From Oscillospiraceae bacterium (lineage in GTDB: Bacteria; Bacillota; Clostridia; Oscillospirales; Oscillospiraceae): DNA of 44,159 nucleotides. The translations under genes were made by a program, and so were the position numbers. Location: NCBI GenBank assembly GCA_017502285.1, contig JAFVVH010000026.1:1-44159 (forward strand). The letters run 5' to 3'. The notes under the pieces are model-generated. The model saw only the letters and a program-made list of their open reading frames with translations, had not been told where the DNA came from and made no database searches. The stretch's first letter is position 1. Every line of letters starts with the position of its first letter. This document shows, piece after piece, positions 8,479 to 16,941 of the stretch.

Positions 8479-9774
8479 TTATCCTACCTGAGCCTTGGCA
8501 TCCTCGTCCGGGGTTTCGATGATCCGGATATCGGCACCTACTGCGGCCAGCTTTTCCACAAGGTTTTCGTAGCCGCGCTCGATGTGGTGGATGGAGGCAA
8601 CCTCCGTCACACCCTGAGCCGCCAGACCGGCAATGACCATGGCCGCGCCCGCTCGCAGGTCGCAGGCATTGACGGGAGCGCCGGTGAGGTGGTCTACACC
8701 TTCGATGACGGCCACCTTGCCGTCCACCTGAACGCTGGCACCCATGCGGCGCAGTTCGTCCACGTAGCGGTAGCGGTTGTCCCAGACACCTTCGGTAATG
8801 ACGCTGGTGCCCTGTGCGGTGCACAGTACGGCGCCGATCTGGGACTGCATATCGGTGGGGAAGCCGGGGTAAGGCATGGTTTTGATATTGGCACGGTTAA
8901 GAGGTCCGTCCCGGCGGACTAGAACGGCATCGTCCTGTTCCTCAATGTCAACACCCATTTCCAGCAGCTTGGCGGTGATGCAATCCAGATGCTTGGGGAT
9001 GACGTTTTTGATGAGCACTTCACCACCGGCGGCAGCTACGGCAGCCATGTAGGTGCCAGCCTCGATCTGGTCGGGGATGATAGAATAGCAACCACCGTGC
9101 AGACGGTCCACACCGCGGATCTTGATCACGTCCGTACCCGCGCCGCGGATATCTGCGCCCATGGAGTTCAGGAAGTTGGCAAGGTCCACGATATGGGGTT
9201 CTTTGGCGGCATTTTCGATGATAGTCATGCCGTCGGCCAGGGCGGCACCCAGCATAATATTCATGGTGGCGCCAACGGAAACGATGTCCAGATAAACCTG
9301 ACCACCGCAGAGTCGGTTGGAGGCAGCGATTTTGGCATCGATATAGCCGTTGCGAACCTCCACCTGTGCGCCCATAGCGGCAAATCCCTTGATATGCTGG
9401 TCGATGGGACGGCCGCCAAGATCGCAGCCGCCGGGCATGGGCACTTCTGCCCAGCCGAAACGGCCCAGCAGAGCTCCCACCAGATAGTAGCTGGCACGGA
9501 TCTTGCTGCCTCGCTCCATAGACACCTTCTGGTTACGGATGCGGGAGCAATCGATATCTACGGTGGTGCGGTTGATGGTTTTGACCGTGGCACCCAGCTC
9601 CTGCAGGATCTGGAGGATGAGGGTCACGTCGCTGATTTGGGGGATATTTTCAATGCGGCACACGCCGTCCACCATCAGGGCGGCGGGGATAATGGCAACG
9701 GCGGCGTTTTTGGCACCGCTGATCTCGATCTCGCCATGCAGGCGGTTGCCGCCCATGATTTGATATTTGGTCAA
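8479..9774 (-). CDS. murA: UDP-N-acetylglucosamine 1-carboxyvinyltransferase
   Basis: A 431-residue cytoplasmic enzyme. It transfers enolpyruvate from phosphoenolpyruvate to UDP-GlcNAc, the first committed step of peptidoglycan synthesis. The catalytic cysteine loop is MPGGCDLGGRP at about residues 112-122. The N-terminal substrate segment is GGNRLHGEIEISGAKNAA, and the segment PGFPTDMQSQIGAVL is typical of MurA. It is the cysteine form, hence expected to be fosfomycin-sensitive. The start is TTG with GAGGGTG 5 nt upstream; no ATG is available nearby without losing the N-terminal strand. It has its own promoter and a leader of about 100 nt. Confidence 0.96.
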   Translation of the reverse strand: MTKYQIMGGNRLHGEIEISGAKNAAVAIIPAALMVDGVCRIENIPQISDVTLILQILQELGATVKTINRTTVDIDCSRIRNQKVSMERGSKIRASYYLVGALLGRFGWAEVPMPGGCDLGGRPIDQHIKGFAAMGAQVEVRNGYIDAKIAASNRLCGGQVYLDIVSVGATMNIMLGAALADGMTIIENAAKEPHIVDLANFLNSMGADIRGAGTDVIKIRGVDRLHGGCYSIIPDQIEAGTYMAAVAAAGGEVLIKNVIPKHLDCITAKLLEMGVDIEEQDDAVLVRRDGPLNRANIKTMPYPGFPTDMQSQIGAVLCTAQGTSVITEGVWDNRYRYVDELRRMGASVQVDGKVAVIEGVDHLTGAPVNACDLRAGAAMVIAGLAAQGVTEVASIHHIERGYENLVEKLAAVGADIRIIETPDEDAKAQVG

Positions 9775-9846
9775 AACTACACCCTCTTTACACGTTGGGA
9801 TGTTTTATTTCAGCGCCGACAGGCAGGGTGGCGTACACATCATGGA

Positions 9847-9868
9847 GCATGTGCAAAAAGACACATGC
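9847..9868 (-). promoter_or_regulatory. Hairpin in the murA leader
   Basis: Inverted repeat GCATGTG/CACATGC with an 8-nt loop, just downstream of the murA -10. It could be an operator or a leader structure. No T-run in the right place for a terminator. Confidence 0.3.
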
Positions 9869-9881
9869 CAATACATATTAA

Positions 9882-9911
9882 ATTATAACACCGTTATGCC
9901 CAAAAGGTAAA
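9882..9911 (-). promoter_or_regulatory. Sigma-A promoter of murA
   Basis: On minus: TTTACC (9911-9906), 18-nt spacer, TATAAT (9887-9882). Confidence 0.55.
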
Positions 9912-9947
9912 GAGTTTTTTGCACGAAAGAAGGTAAAAGTGCAAAAT

Positions 9948-10907
9948 TTATCCGCGTCCAAGCAGGCCAGGGCGCATGACACCTTCCAGAGGCTGGCCGT
10001 TGGCATAGCGCTCAAAGTTTTTCAGGCAGAAATTCACAGCGGATTTGCGGCTGACCTCCATGCGGATGCCGCCTGCCACATGGGGGGTGAGCAGCAGGTT
10101 GGGGATGTCCCACAGGGGGGAGTCGGCGGGCAGAGGTTCGGGGACGGTCACATCCAGTGCCGCGCCCCACAGGTGGCCTGCGGTCATGGCGGCAGCAAGG
10201 GCATCCTGATCCAGCACGGTACCCCGGCCGTCGCTGATGAGGATGGCGTCCGGCTTCATCAGGGCGATGCGCCGGGCATCCATGAGCTTGACCGTTTCCG
10301 GAGCGTGGGGCAGGATGAGGGCCACCACATCTGCCTGAGGCAGACGCTGGTCCAGATGTTCCATGGTGTCTACCTCGTCAAAGCCGTCGATGGGACCGGT
10401 GACGGTGCGCTTCAGGCCTACGGTATGGGCGCCCAGCGCCTTGCACAACCGGGCGAAGTCGCCGCCGATGACACCCGCGCCCACCACAAGGACGGTGGCA
10501 CCGCGGATGGAGCGCATTTGTTTCACATCCACCCACTGGTGCTTGAGCTGGTTGTCACGGCACTGGGGCAGCTTGCGGCACAGGGCGAGAAGGGTGGTGA
10601 GCATGTGCTCGGACACGGTCTGACGGTAGGCGCCCACGCAGGCGGTGATGGTCACATCGTCGGGCAGGATGCCGGGGGCTACGTAGTCATCCACACCCAT
10701 CCACAGGGACTGCAGCCAGCGCAGGTTGGCGGCATGGACGAGCTGGGTGGGGATGGGAGCGCCCAGGATAACGGTGGCCTTGGACAGCTGCTCGGGAGTG
10801 ACGGTGCTGCGGCGGGGATATTCCCACACGGCATCGGGCATGAGAGCTTCGAAAAGGGGCTTTTCTTCCTCCACGATGGGGAACATGTTCAAAATGTGTT
10901 CGGACAT
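9948..10907 (-). CDS. D-isomer-specific 2-hydroxyacid dehydrogenase, NAD(P)-binding
   Basis: A 319-residue oxidoreductase. The Rossmann loop is VVGAGVIGGDFARL at about residues 140-153. After the next strand it has an arginine (GLKRT), which often marks NADPH preference. The catalytic arginine lies in GRGTVLD, glutamate in VPEPLP and histidine in LTPHVAGG. The usual Asn-x-Gly-Arg-Gly reads SDGRGT. The substrate is unknown; relatives reduce glyoxylate, hydroxypyruvate or other 2-keto acids. ATG start with AGGAGG 7 nt upstream. It is divergent from recG and has its own promoter; no terminator was seen before murA's promoter. Confidence 0.88.
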   Translation of the reverse strand: MSEHILNMFPIVEEEKPLFEALMPDAVWEYPRRSTVTPEQLSKATVILGAPIPTQLVHAANLRWLQSLWMGVDDYVAPGILPDDVTITACVGAYRQTVSEHMLTTLLALCRKLPQCRDNQLKHQWVDVKQMRSIRGATVLVVGAGVIGGDFARLCKALGAHTVGLKRTVTGPIDGFDEVDTMEHLDQRLPQADVVALILPHAPETVKLMDARRIALMKPDAILISDGRGTVLDQDALAAAMTAGHLWGAALDVTVPEPLPADSPLWDIPNLLLTPHVAGGIRMEVSRKSAVNFCLKNFERYANGQPLEGVMRPGLLGRG

Positions 10908-10920
10908 TGGAAAACCTCCT

Positions 10921-10935
10921 GCAAATCATGTTTGC
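10921..10935 (-). promoter_or_regulatory. Palindrome between promoter and start of the hydroxyacid dehydrogenase
   Basis: GCAAA-TCATG-TTTGC, 5-bp arms, lies just downstream of the -10 where a repressor could act. The arms are short, so chance is possible. Confidence 0.25.
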
Positions 10936-10939
10936 ACAC

Positions 10940-10968
10940 ATTATAACTTTTTTTGGCGCAGGTGGCAA
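10940..10968 (-). promoter_or_regulatory. Sigma-A promoter of the hydroxyacid dehydrogenase
   Basis: On minus: TTGCCA (10968-10963), 17-nt spacer, TATAAT (10945-10940). Confidence 0.7.
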
Positions 10969-10978
10969 GATGGGACCT

Positions 10979-11007
10979 TTGCTTTCCTGTATAGGTTATG
11001 GTACAAT
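10979..11007 (+). promoter_or_regulatory. Sigma-A promoter of the recG operon, extended -10
   Basis: TTGCTT (10979-10984), 17-nt spacer, TACAAT (11002-11007), with TG at 10999-11000 forming an extended -10. It lies back to back with the dehydrogenase promoter, -35 boxes 10 nt apart. Confidence 0.7.
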
Positions 11008-11036
11008 CAAAGCAACACACAAAGGAGGTGACCGCC

Positions 11037-13103
11037 GTGAATGTTACCCTGAATACTCCGGTAACAGAATTTCCGGGCATTGGTCCGGCCAGAGCCGGAA
11101 AGCTGGAAAAGCTGGGCATCTGCACGGCGGGGGACCTGCTGCGCTATTTTCCCCGGGACTACGAGGACAGAAGAAAGAGTGTGAGCATCATCCGTGCCAC
11201 CGAGGGGGAGCCGGTATGTATTCAGGCCATGGTGGCGGAAACGCCCCGGATCAGCCGGGTGCGGCGGGGTCTGGACCTTGTAAAAGTCAAGGCGGTGGAC
11301 CACAGCGGGATGCTGAACATCACCTATTTTAATCAGGCTTATCTGAAGGATGCCCTGCGGCCCGGAGAGGAATATATTTTCTACGGCAAGGTGGAAAGCA
11401 CCGGTCGGGCCAAGCAGATGACCAACCCGGTCACCGAGCCGGTGGGCAAAAACACCGTGACCGGCTGTATCCTGCCCGTTTATCCTCTGACGGCGGGCAT
11501 TACAAACAATTTGCTGGTTTCTCTGACCCGGAGAACGGCGCAGGACTGCGCCCATGAGGTGGGTGAGGCGCTGCCTGACCGGGTGTTGAGAGATTACGAG
11601 CTGGCTCAGAGTGATTTTGCCTACAAGACCATCCACATGCCGGACAGCTTTGAGCTGTTGGAACTGGCTCGTCGGCGGCTTATTTTTGAGGAGTTGTTTT
11701 ATCTGGCGGCGGGCCTTGCCCTGTTGAAAGGGCGGCGCACCGGAGAGCGGGGGCATTCCTGCCCCTGTGAGAGTCTTGCGCCGTTTCTGGACCTGCTGCC
11801 CTTTGCGCCTACATCGGCACAGCTGCGGGTGATGGAGGAGTGCAGGACGGACATGGCCGGTATACGGCCTATGAACCGGCTGGTGCAGGGCGACGTGGGC
11901 TCGGGCAAGACGGTGGTGGCTGCGGCTGCGGCTTGGATGGTCATCCAAAACGGGCTGCAGGCGGCGCTGATGGCACCCACAGAAATTTTGGCCCGGCAGC
12001 ACGCGCAGTCCTTGAGCAGGCTGCTTGCCCCCGCCGGGATCACGGTGGGATTGCTGGTGGGTTCCATGACCCCGGCACAGAAAAAAGAGATCAGGCAGCG
12101 GCTGAAGTCGGGCGAACTGCAATTTGTGGTGGGCACCCATGCCCTGCTGTCCGGCGGGGTGGACTTTGCCCGATTGGGCCTTGTGGTGGCGGACGAGCAG
12201 CATCGATTCGGTGTGAGCCAGCGGGCGGCACTGACCGCTAAGGGGGAGCGCCCCCACGTGCTGGTCATGTCAGCCACCCCCATTCCCCGAACACTGGCCC
12301 TGATCGTTTACGGTGATCTGGACGTGTCCGTCATTGACCAGCTGCCCCCCGGCCGCACTCCGGTGGACACCTTCGTGGTGGGAGAGGACAAGCGGCAAAG
12401 GATGTACGGCTTTGTGCGAAAGTTGGTACAGGAGGGGCGGCAGGTCTATATCGTGTGTCCGGCGGTGGAGGACGACCCGGAGCGCTGGGAGGGACTGCCC
12501 GACCTGAAGGCGGTGACGACCTACGCAAAGAATTTGCAAGAGCAGGTCTTTCCTGATCTGCGGGTGGCATTTGTCCACGGCAAGCTGAAGGCAAAGGAAA
12601 AGGAAAATGTCATGGCCGCCTTTGCCGGGGGAGAACTGGATGTGCTGGTGTCCACCACGGTGATCGAGGTGGGTGTGGACGTGCCCAACGCGGCACTGAT
12701 GGTGGTAGAGAACGCGGAACGCTTTGGCTTGAGTCAGCTGCATCAGCTGCGGGGCCGTGTGGGCCGGGGCGAGCACAAGTCCTATTGTGTGCTGGTGACC
12801 GGGTCGAAAAGCGAGACCAGCCGGACTCGACTCAAGGCCATGACCGACACCACAGATGGCTTTAAAATTGCGGAGGAGGATCTGAAGCTGCGCGGGCCGG
12901 GCGACTTTTTCGGCAACCGGCAGCACGGACTGCCCCAATTGCGCATCGCCGATCTGGCGGGAGATATGCGCCTGCTCAGTCAGGCGCAGCAGGCGGCCCG
13001 GGAGATGCTGGAGCGGGACCCGGAATTGACCGGGACGGAGCACCGGATGGTGCGGGAGAGGATACAAACCCTGTTCGCCCAACAGGCGGATATTTTCAAT
13101 TAA
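11037..13103 (+). CDS. recG: ATP-dependent DNA helicase RecG
   Basis: A 688-residue branch-migrating helicase that remodels stalled forks and Holliday junctions. An N-terminal HhH-like piece (FPGIGPARAGKLEKLGI) and the OB-type wedge domain come first. Helicase motifs follow: MAPTEIL, Walker A GDVGSGKT at about residue 285, the RecG form of motif II DEQHRFG at about 386, and VMSATPIPRTL. The C-terminal helicase lobe contains STTVIEVGVDVPNA and QLRGRVGRGEHKSYC. I chose GTG 11037 because AAAGGAGGTG lies 6 nt upstream; an in-frame ATG at 10998 lies inside the promoter. First gene of a four-gene plus-strand unit. Confidence 0.96.
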   Translation: MNVTLNTPVTEFPGIGPARAGKLEKLGICTAGDLLRYFPRDYEDRRKSVSIIRATEGEPVCIQAMVAETPRISRVRRGLDLVKVKAVDHSGMLNITYFNQAYLKDALRPGEEYIFYGKVESTGRAKQMTNPVTEPVGKNTVTGCILPVYPLTAGITNNLLVSLTRRTAQDCAHEVGEALPDRVLRDYELAQSDFAYKTIHMPDSFELLELARRRLIFEELFYLAAGLALLKGRRTGERGHSCPCESLAPFLDLLPFAPTSAQLRVMEECRTDMAGIRPMNRLVQGDVGSGKTVVAAAAAWMVIQNGLQAALMAPTEILARQHAQSLSRLLAPAGITVGLLVGSMTPAQKKEIRQRLKSGELQFVVGTHALLSGGVDFARLGLVVADEQHRFGVSQRAALTAKGERPHVLVMSATPIPRTLALIVYGDLDVSVIDQLPPGRTPVDTFVVGEDKRQRMYGFVRKLVQEGRQVYIVCPAVEDDPERWEGLPDLKAVTTYAKNLQEQVFPDLRVAFVHGKLKAKEKENVMAAFAGGELDVLVSTTVIEVGVDVPNAALMVVENAERFGLSQLHQLRGRVGRGEHKSYCVLVTGSKSETSRTRLKAMTDTTDGFKIAEEDLKLRGPGDFFGNRQHGLPQLRIADLAGDMRLLSQAQQAAREMLERDPELTGTEHRMVRERIQTLFAQQADIFN

Positions 13104-13119
13104 AAAGGAGAAAGAAAAC

Positions 13120-13506
13120 ATGGATAAGATGGAACATGCCAAGCAGCTCAGAGACATTACCGAAAAGCACTACAACTGCGCTCAGTCGGTGCTGGTGCCC
13201 TTTGCCAAGGAGATGGGCATCAGCGAGGAGCAGGCCTATAACATCGGCGCACACTTTGGCGCAGGTATGCGTCACGGCAGCACCTGCGGTGCTCTGTCCG
13301 GGGCGCTGATGGTGCTGGGAGCCATGGGCTATGGAGAGCAGGACGCGCAGGCGATGCTGCGCATCTTCCGGGAAAAGAACGGCTGCACCGACTGCGCCCA
13401 TCTGCTGGCACAGGCCAAGGAGCGTGGGGAGGAGAAGAAGCCCCACTGTGACCGGCTGGTGTGCGAATGTGTGCAGGCGGTGCTGGACCTGACGGCGGAC
13501 AAGTAA
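13120..13506 (+). CDS. C_GCAxxG_C_C family redox-type protein
   Basis: A 128-residue cysteine-rich protein of the C_GCAxxG_C_C family. The conserved order is visible: YNCAQSVL near residues 18-25, then FGAGMRHGSTCGALSGA, NGCTDCAHLL and the final C-x3-C pair (CDRLVCECV). The central motif here is CGALSG. The family is common in anaerobes and is thought to bind metal or act in redox chemistry; a precise function is not known. Strong SD (AAGGAG) before the ATG. It lies between recG and mutY, only 16 nt after recG, so it is probably cotranscribed. Confidence 0.85.
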   Translation: MDKMEHAKQLRDITEKHYNCAQSVLVPFAKEMGISEEQAYNIGAHFGAGMRHGSTCGALSGALMVLGAMGYGEQDAQAMLRIFREKNGCTDCAHLLAQAKERGEEKKPHCDRLVCECVQAVLDLTADK

Positions 13507-13508
13507 GC

Positions 13509-14555
13509 ATGACACCGCTGGAACAGCTGCCCATTCCGCTGCTTTTGTGGTTTGGGGAGCACGCAAGAAAGCTCCCGTGGCGGGACGACCCCACACCCTA
13601 TCATGTTTGGGTGTCGGAAATCATGCTCCAGCAGACCAGAGTGGCGGCGGTGCTGGGCTACTATGCCCGGTTCATGGAGGAAGTGCCCACCGTGGCCGAT
13701 CTGGCCGCTCTTAGTGAGGAGCGGCTGATGAAGTTGTGGCAGGGACTGGGCTACTATAACCGGGCCAGAAACATGCAAAAGGCGGCCCGGCAGGTCATGG
13801 AAAAGTTTGGGGGCGAGTTCCCCAACCGCTATGAGGATATTCGCACCCTTGCCGGGGTGGGAGACTACACCGCAGGGGCTATCGCATCCATCGCCTTTGG
13901 ACAGCCTGTTCCGGCGGTGGATGGCAACGTGCTGCGGGTGGTCAGCCGCATCAATGGGGATGAGAGCGACATTACCCTTACTGCCACCAAGGAGCGGATA
14001 CGGCGGCAGGTGGCCGATATCATTCCCAAAGGGGAGGCCGACCGGTTCAATCAGGGCCTGATGGAGCTGGGGGCAACGGTATGTCTGCCCAACGGAGCAC
14101 CCCTGTGCGACCAGTGTCCGGCCAAGGGTTTTTGCCGGGCCCGGCTGGAAGAACGCACCGGACAGCTGCCGGTGAAGGCGGCAAAAAAAGAGCGCGTGAT
14201 CGAGGAACGCACGGTGTTCCTCATTTTCCACGACGGCCAGGTGGCCCTGCGCCGCAGGCCGGACAAGGGATTGCTGGCCGGGCTGTGGGAGTTTCCCAAT
14301 GAAATCGCGCCTGCCGGGGATGCGTTGGAACGCTGGGGCATTTGCCCGCAGACGGTGAACTCGGCGGGGACGGGAAAGCATATTTTTACCCACAAGGAGT
14401 GGCGGATGACCGCCAAGGTGGTTCAGGCGGCAAACGACAAGCTGCCCCAAGGCTGGGTGTGGGCAGACCGGGGAGAGCTGGAGCGGCAGTATGCCGTGCC
14501 CAATGCCTTCCGGGTCTTTGAGTCTGTGGTGAAAGAGCAGCTGGGTTACTTTTGA
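13509..14555 (+). CDS. mutY: A/G-specific adenine DNA glycosylase
   Basis: A 348-residue base-excision enzyme removing adenine mispaired with 8-oxoguanine. The catalytic Glu sits in SEIMLQQTRV; the HhH motif is LAGVGDYTAGAI with the catalytic Asp in PAVDGNVLRV. The [4Fe-4S] loop is C-x6-C-x2-C-x5-C (CLPNGAPLCDQCPAKGFC). The C-terminal NUDIX-like domain contains RRRPDKGLLAGLWEFP. Start chosen at ATG 13509, 2 nt after the previous stop, where family homology begins. Its SD is weak, so translation probably depends on coupling. Full length. Confidence 0.95.
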   Translation: MTPLEQLPIPLLLWFGEHARKLPWRDDPTPYHVWVSEIMLQQTRVAAVLGYYARFMEEVPTVADLAALSEERLMKLWQGLGYYNRARNMQKAARQVMEKFGGEFPNRYEDIRTLAGVGDYTAGAIASIAFGQPVPAVDGNVLRVVSRINGDESDITLTATKERIRRQVADIIPKGEADRFNQGLMELGATVCLPNGAPLCDQCPAKGFCRARLEERTGQLPVKAAKKERVIEERTVFLIFHDGQVALRRRPDKGLLAGLWEFPNEIAPAGDALERWGICPQTVNSAGTGKHIFTHKEWRMTAKVVQAANDKLPQGWVWADRGELERQYAVPNAFRVFESVVKEQLGYF

Positions 14556-14570
14556 GAGGGGGAAGCGGCG

Positions 14571-15449
14571 GTGGTATGCAATTTGTGTCCCCGGATGTGC
14601 GGCGCGGTGCGTACCGCTGACCGGGGCGAGGGATACTGCCGGATGGGCTCGGTGCCTGTGCTGGCCCGGGCCGCCCTCCACCACTGGGAGGAGCCACCCA
14701 TTTCCGGGACCAGAGGGTCTGGGACGATTTTCTTTTCCGGCTGTCCGCTGGGCTGTGTATTCTGTCAGAATGAGGAGATCAGCCATGAGGATCGGGGCAA
14801 GCCTGTGACCATGGAGCGGTTGGGCGAGATATGTGACGAACTGGTGGCTCAGGGAGCGCACAATATCAACTTCGTTACTCCCACCCACTATGCCCATGTG
14901 GTGAAACAGCTGCTGGAAGAACACCCTGTGCCTGTGCCTGTGGTGTGGAACACCGGGGGCTATGAGCGTGTGGACACCCTGCGGGGACTGGAAGGGAAGG
15001 TGGATATCTATCTGCCCGACCTGAAGTATATGGACCCGGAAACGGCCCGGAGGTACTCTGCCGCCGTTGACTATCCCGAAATTGCCAAGGCCGCCATCCG
15101 TGAGATGGTGCGGCAGGTGGGGGCATGCAAACTGGATGAGGAAGGCTTGCTGAGAAAAGGTGTGGTCATTCGCCATCTGCTGTTGCCCGGACAGCTGGCC
15201 GGAGCCAAGGAGGTCATGGACTGGGTGGCCCGGGAGTTCAGGCCGGGGACGGTGCTGTTCTCCCTGATGAGCCAGTACACCCCTTGGGGTCGGGTGGGAG
15301 AGTTTCCGGAAATCGACCGCAGGCTGCGCGCGGGGGAAATTCGCGCGGCACAGCAATATATGGACGCGCTGGGGCTGGACGGCTTTGTGCAGGACGGCCA
15401 GAGCGCAAAGAGGGAATATACCCCAGACTTTGATTTGACAGGGATATGA
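14571..15449 (+). CDS. Radical SAM protein, PflX / PFL-activase-like
   Basis: A 292-residue radical SAM protein. An N-terminal cysteine cluster, C3-x2-C6-x3-C10 then GYC at about 23, precedes the radical SAM motif C58-x3-C62-x2-C65 (SGCPLGCVFCQN). Downstream are NFVTPTHY and WNTGGYE, typical of the PflX-type subgroup. These resemble pyruvate formate-lyase activases, but no glycyl-radical partner is in view, so the target is unknown. Start is GTG (then GTA TGC) with GAGGGGGAAG upstream, 15 nt after the mutY stop. Last gene of the recG unit, ending at a strong terminator. Confidence 0.85.
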   Translation: MVCNLCPRMCGAVRTADRGEGYCRMGSVPVLARAALHHWEEPPISGTRGSGTIFFSGCPLGCVFCQNEEISHEDRGKPVTMERLGEICDELVAQGAHNINFVTPTHYAHVVKQLLEEHPVPVPVVWNTGGYERVDTLRGLEGKVDIYLPDLKYMDPETARRYSAAVDYPEIAKAAIREMVRQVGACKLDEEGLLRKGVVIRHLLLPGQLAGAKEVMDWVAREFRPGTVLFSLMSQYTPWGRVGEFPEIDRRLRAGEIRAAQQYMDALGLDGFVQDGQSAKREYTPDFDLTGI

Positions 15450-15482
15450 AAATCCCCTGCACACGTGTGCAGGGGATTTTTA
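15449..15482. terminator. Bidirectional terminator between the radical SAM gene and glgA
   Basis: Perfect 14-bp palindrome AATCCCCTGCACAC/GTGTGCAGGGGATT flanked by A and T runs. It serves both converging units. Confidence 0.9.
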
Positions 15483-15484
15483 TT

Positions 15485-16921
15485 TTAGTTGAGCAGCTGA
15501 GCGTAAATATCCAGATATTCCTTTGCAGAGTGTTTCCATGTGAAGTCGGCGGTCATGCCCGCTTTTTGCAGGGCACGGAAGGCCTTTTTGTCGGTGGACC
15601 AGAGGCTGACTGCCTGTTCCACCGCCCAGACAAGCTCACCCGGGTCGGCATTGGCAAAGGAGAAGCCCCGGCCCTCGCCGGTGAATTTGTTATAGGGGGG
15701 CACGCTGTCCCGCAGGCCGCCGGTTTCCCGCACCACGGGCACCGCGCCGAAGCGCATGGCGATCATCTGGGACAGACCGCAGGGCTCGGACACGGAGGGC
15801 ATCAGGAAAATATCCGCGCCGGCATAGATGACGTTGGACAGGGTGGAGGAGTACATGATCTGGGCGGAGAAGCGGCCGGGATACTGTCGCTGGGCGGCGC
15901 GGAAGGCCTCTTCGAAGTGCCAGTCGCCGGTGCCCAGCACCACCATCTGCACGTCCAACTCCATGATCCGATGCAATGCGTCCACCACCATGCCGAAGCC
16001 CTTGTGACCCACCAGACGGGAGACACAGGCGATGATGGGCACATTGGGGTCTTTGTTCAGGCCCACGGCGGTCTGAAGGGCCGCTTTGCAGGCTTTTTTG
16101 CCTGTGACCGGGGCCCGGGGGGTGAAGTTTTGGGCGATGGAGGACATGGTGGCGGGGTCGTAGAGCTTGGTATCAATGCCGTTGAGGATGCCGCGCAGCT
16201 TGCCCTGATGGGCAGCGATGACCCCGTCCAGACCGTGGGCATAGAAGGGGTCCAGCAGCTCCCGGGCATAGGAGGGGGAGACAGTGGTGACGAAATCGGA
16301 AGCGATGATAGCACCCTTCATCAGGTTCACATCGCCATAGTGCTCCAGCATATTTTCGTTGAAGTAGCTGGGGTTGAGGCCCAGAATATCCTCCAGCACC
16401 TCACGGCCGTAGCGGCCCTGATACTCGATGTTGTGGATGGTGAACACGGACCGGGCGTGGCTGAGCTGGGGGATGCGGTAGCGGTCCTCCATGAGGTAGA
16501 TGGGGATGAGGGCGGTCTGCCAGTCGTTGCAGTGGATGATATCGGGGTACCAGTTCAGCTGGCCCACGGTCTCCAGTACGGCCCGGGAGAAGTAGGCAAA
16601 GCGCTCGCAGTCGTCAAAGTGGCCGTAAAGCTGAGCACGCTTGAAATAGCTCTCGTTGTCGATGAACCAGTAGGTGACACCGTCCCGCTCCAGCTCGAAT
16701 ACACCGCAATAGACGTTGCGCCAGGAGAGGGAAACGTCGAAATACTTTAGGAATGTCATTTGGCTGCGCCAGTCCTCGCCAATGCCCTCGTACAGAGGGA
16801 GGATGACGTGGACCTGATGCCCGGCTTTGGCCAGTGCGGGAGGCAGAGAACCGGCCACATCGGCCAGTCCGCCGGTTTTGATAAAGGGAGCAACCTCGGA
16901 TGCAGCAAATAAGATGTTCAT
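15485..16921 (-). CDS. glgA: Glycogen synthase (ADP-glucose-dependent)
   Basis: A 478-residue GT5 glycosyltransferase extending alpha-1,4-glucan chains from ADP-glucose. The N-terminal ADP-glucose motif is KTGGLADV at residues 15-22, after the typical start MNILFAASEVAPF. The C-terminal Rossmann half has CVSRLVGHKGF and MPSVSEPCGLSQMIAMRFGAVPVVRETGGL. Start set at ATG 16921, where family homology begins; the frame stays open upstream into glgD, but that stretch is shadow. Last gene of glgB-glgC-glgD-glgA. Confidence 0.96.
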   Translation of the reverse strand: MNILFAASEVAPFIKTGGLADVAGSLPPALAKAGHQVHVILPLYEGIGEDWRSQMTFLKYFDVSLSWRNVYCGVFELERDGVTYWFIDNESYFKRAQLYGHFDDCERFAYFSRAVLETVGQLNWYPDIIHCNDWQTALIPIYLMEDRYRIPQLSHARSVFTIHNIEYQGRYGREVLEDILGLNPSYFNENMLEHYGDVNLMKGAIIASDFVTTVSPSYARELLDPFYAHGLDGVIAAHQGKLRGILNGIDTKLYDPATMSSIAQNFTPRAPVTGKKACKAALQTAVGLNKDPNVPIIACVSRLVGHKGFGMVVDALHRIMELDVQMVVLGTGDWHFEEAFRAAQRQYPGRFSAQIMYSSTLSNVIYAGADIFLMPSVSEPCGLSQMIAMRFGAVPVVRETGGLRDSVPPYNKFTGEGRGFSFANADPGELVWAVEQAVSLWSTDKKAFRALQKAGMTADFTWKHSAKEYLDIYAQLLN

Positions 16922-16941
16922 GATAAAACCTCGTTTTGCAG

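Noticed and set aside
13329-15464. A 711-codon open frame on minus across mutY and the radical SAM gene
   Set aside because: Lies opposite two well-supported genes and has no family features; a GC-rich antisense frame.
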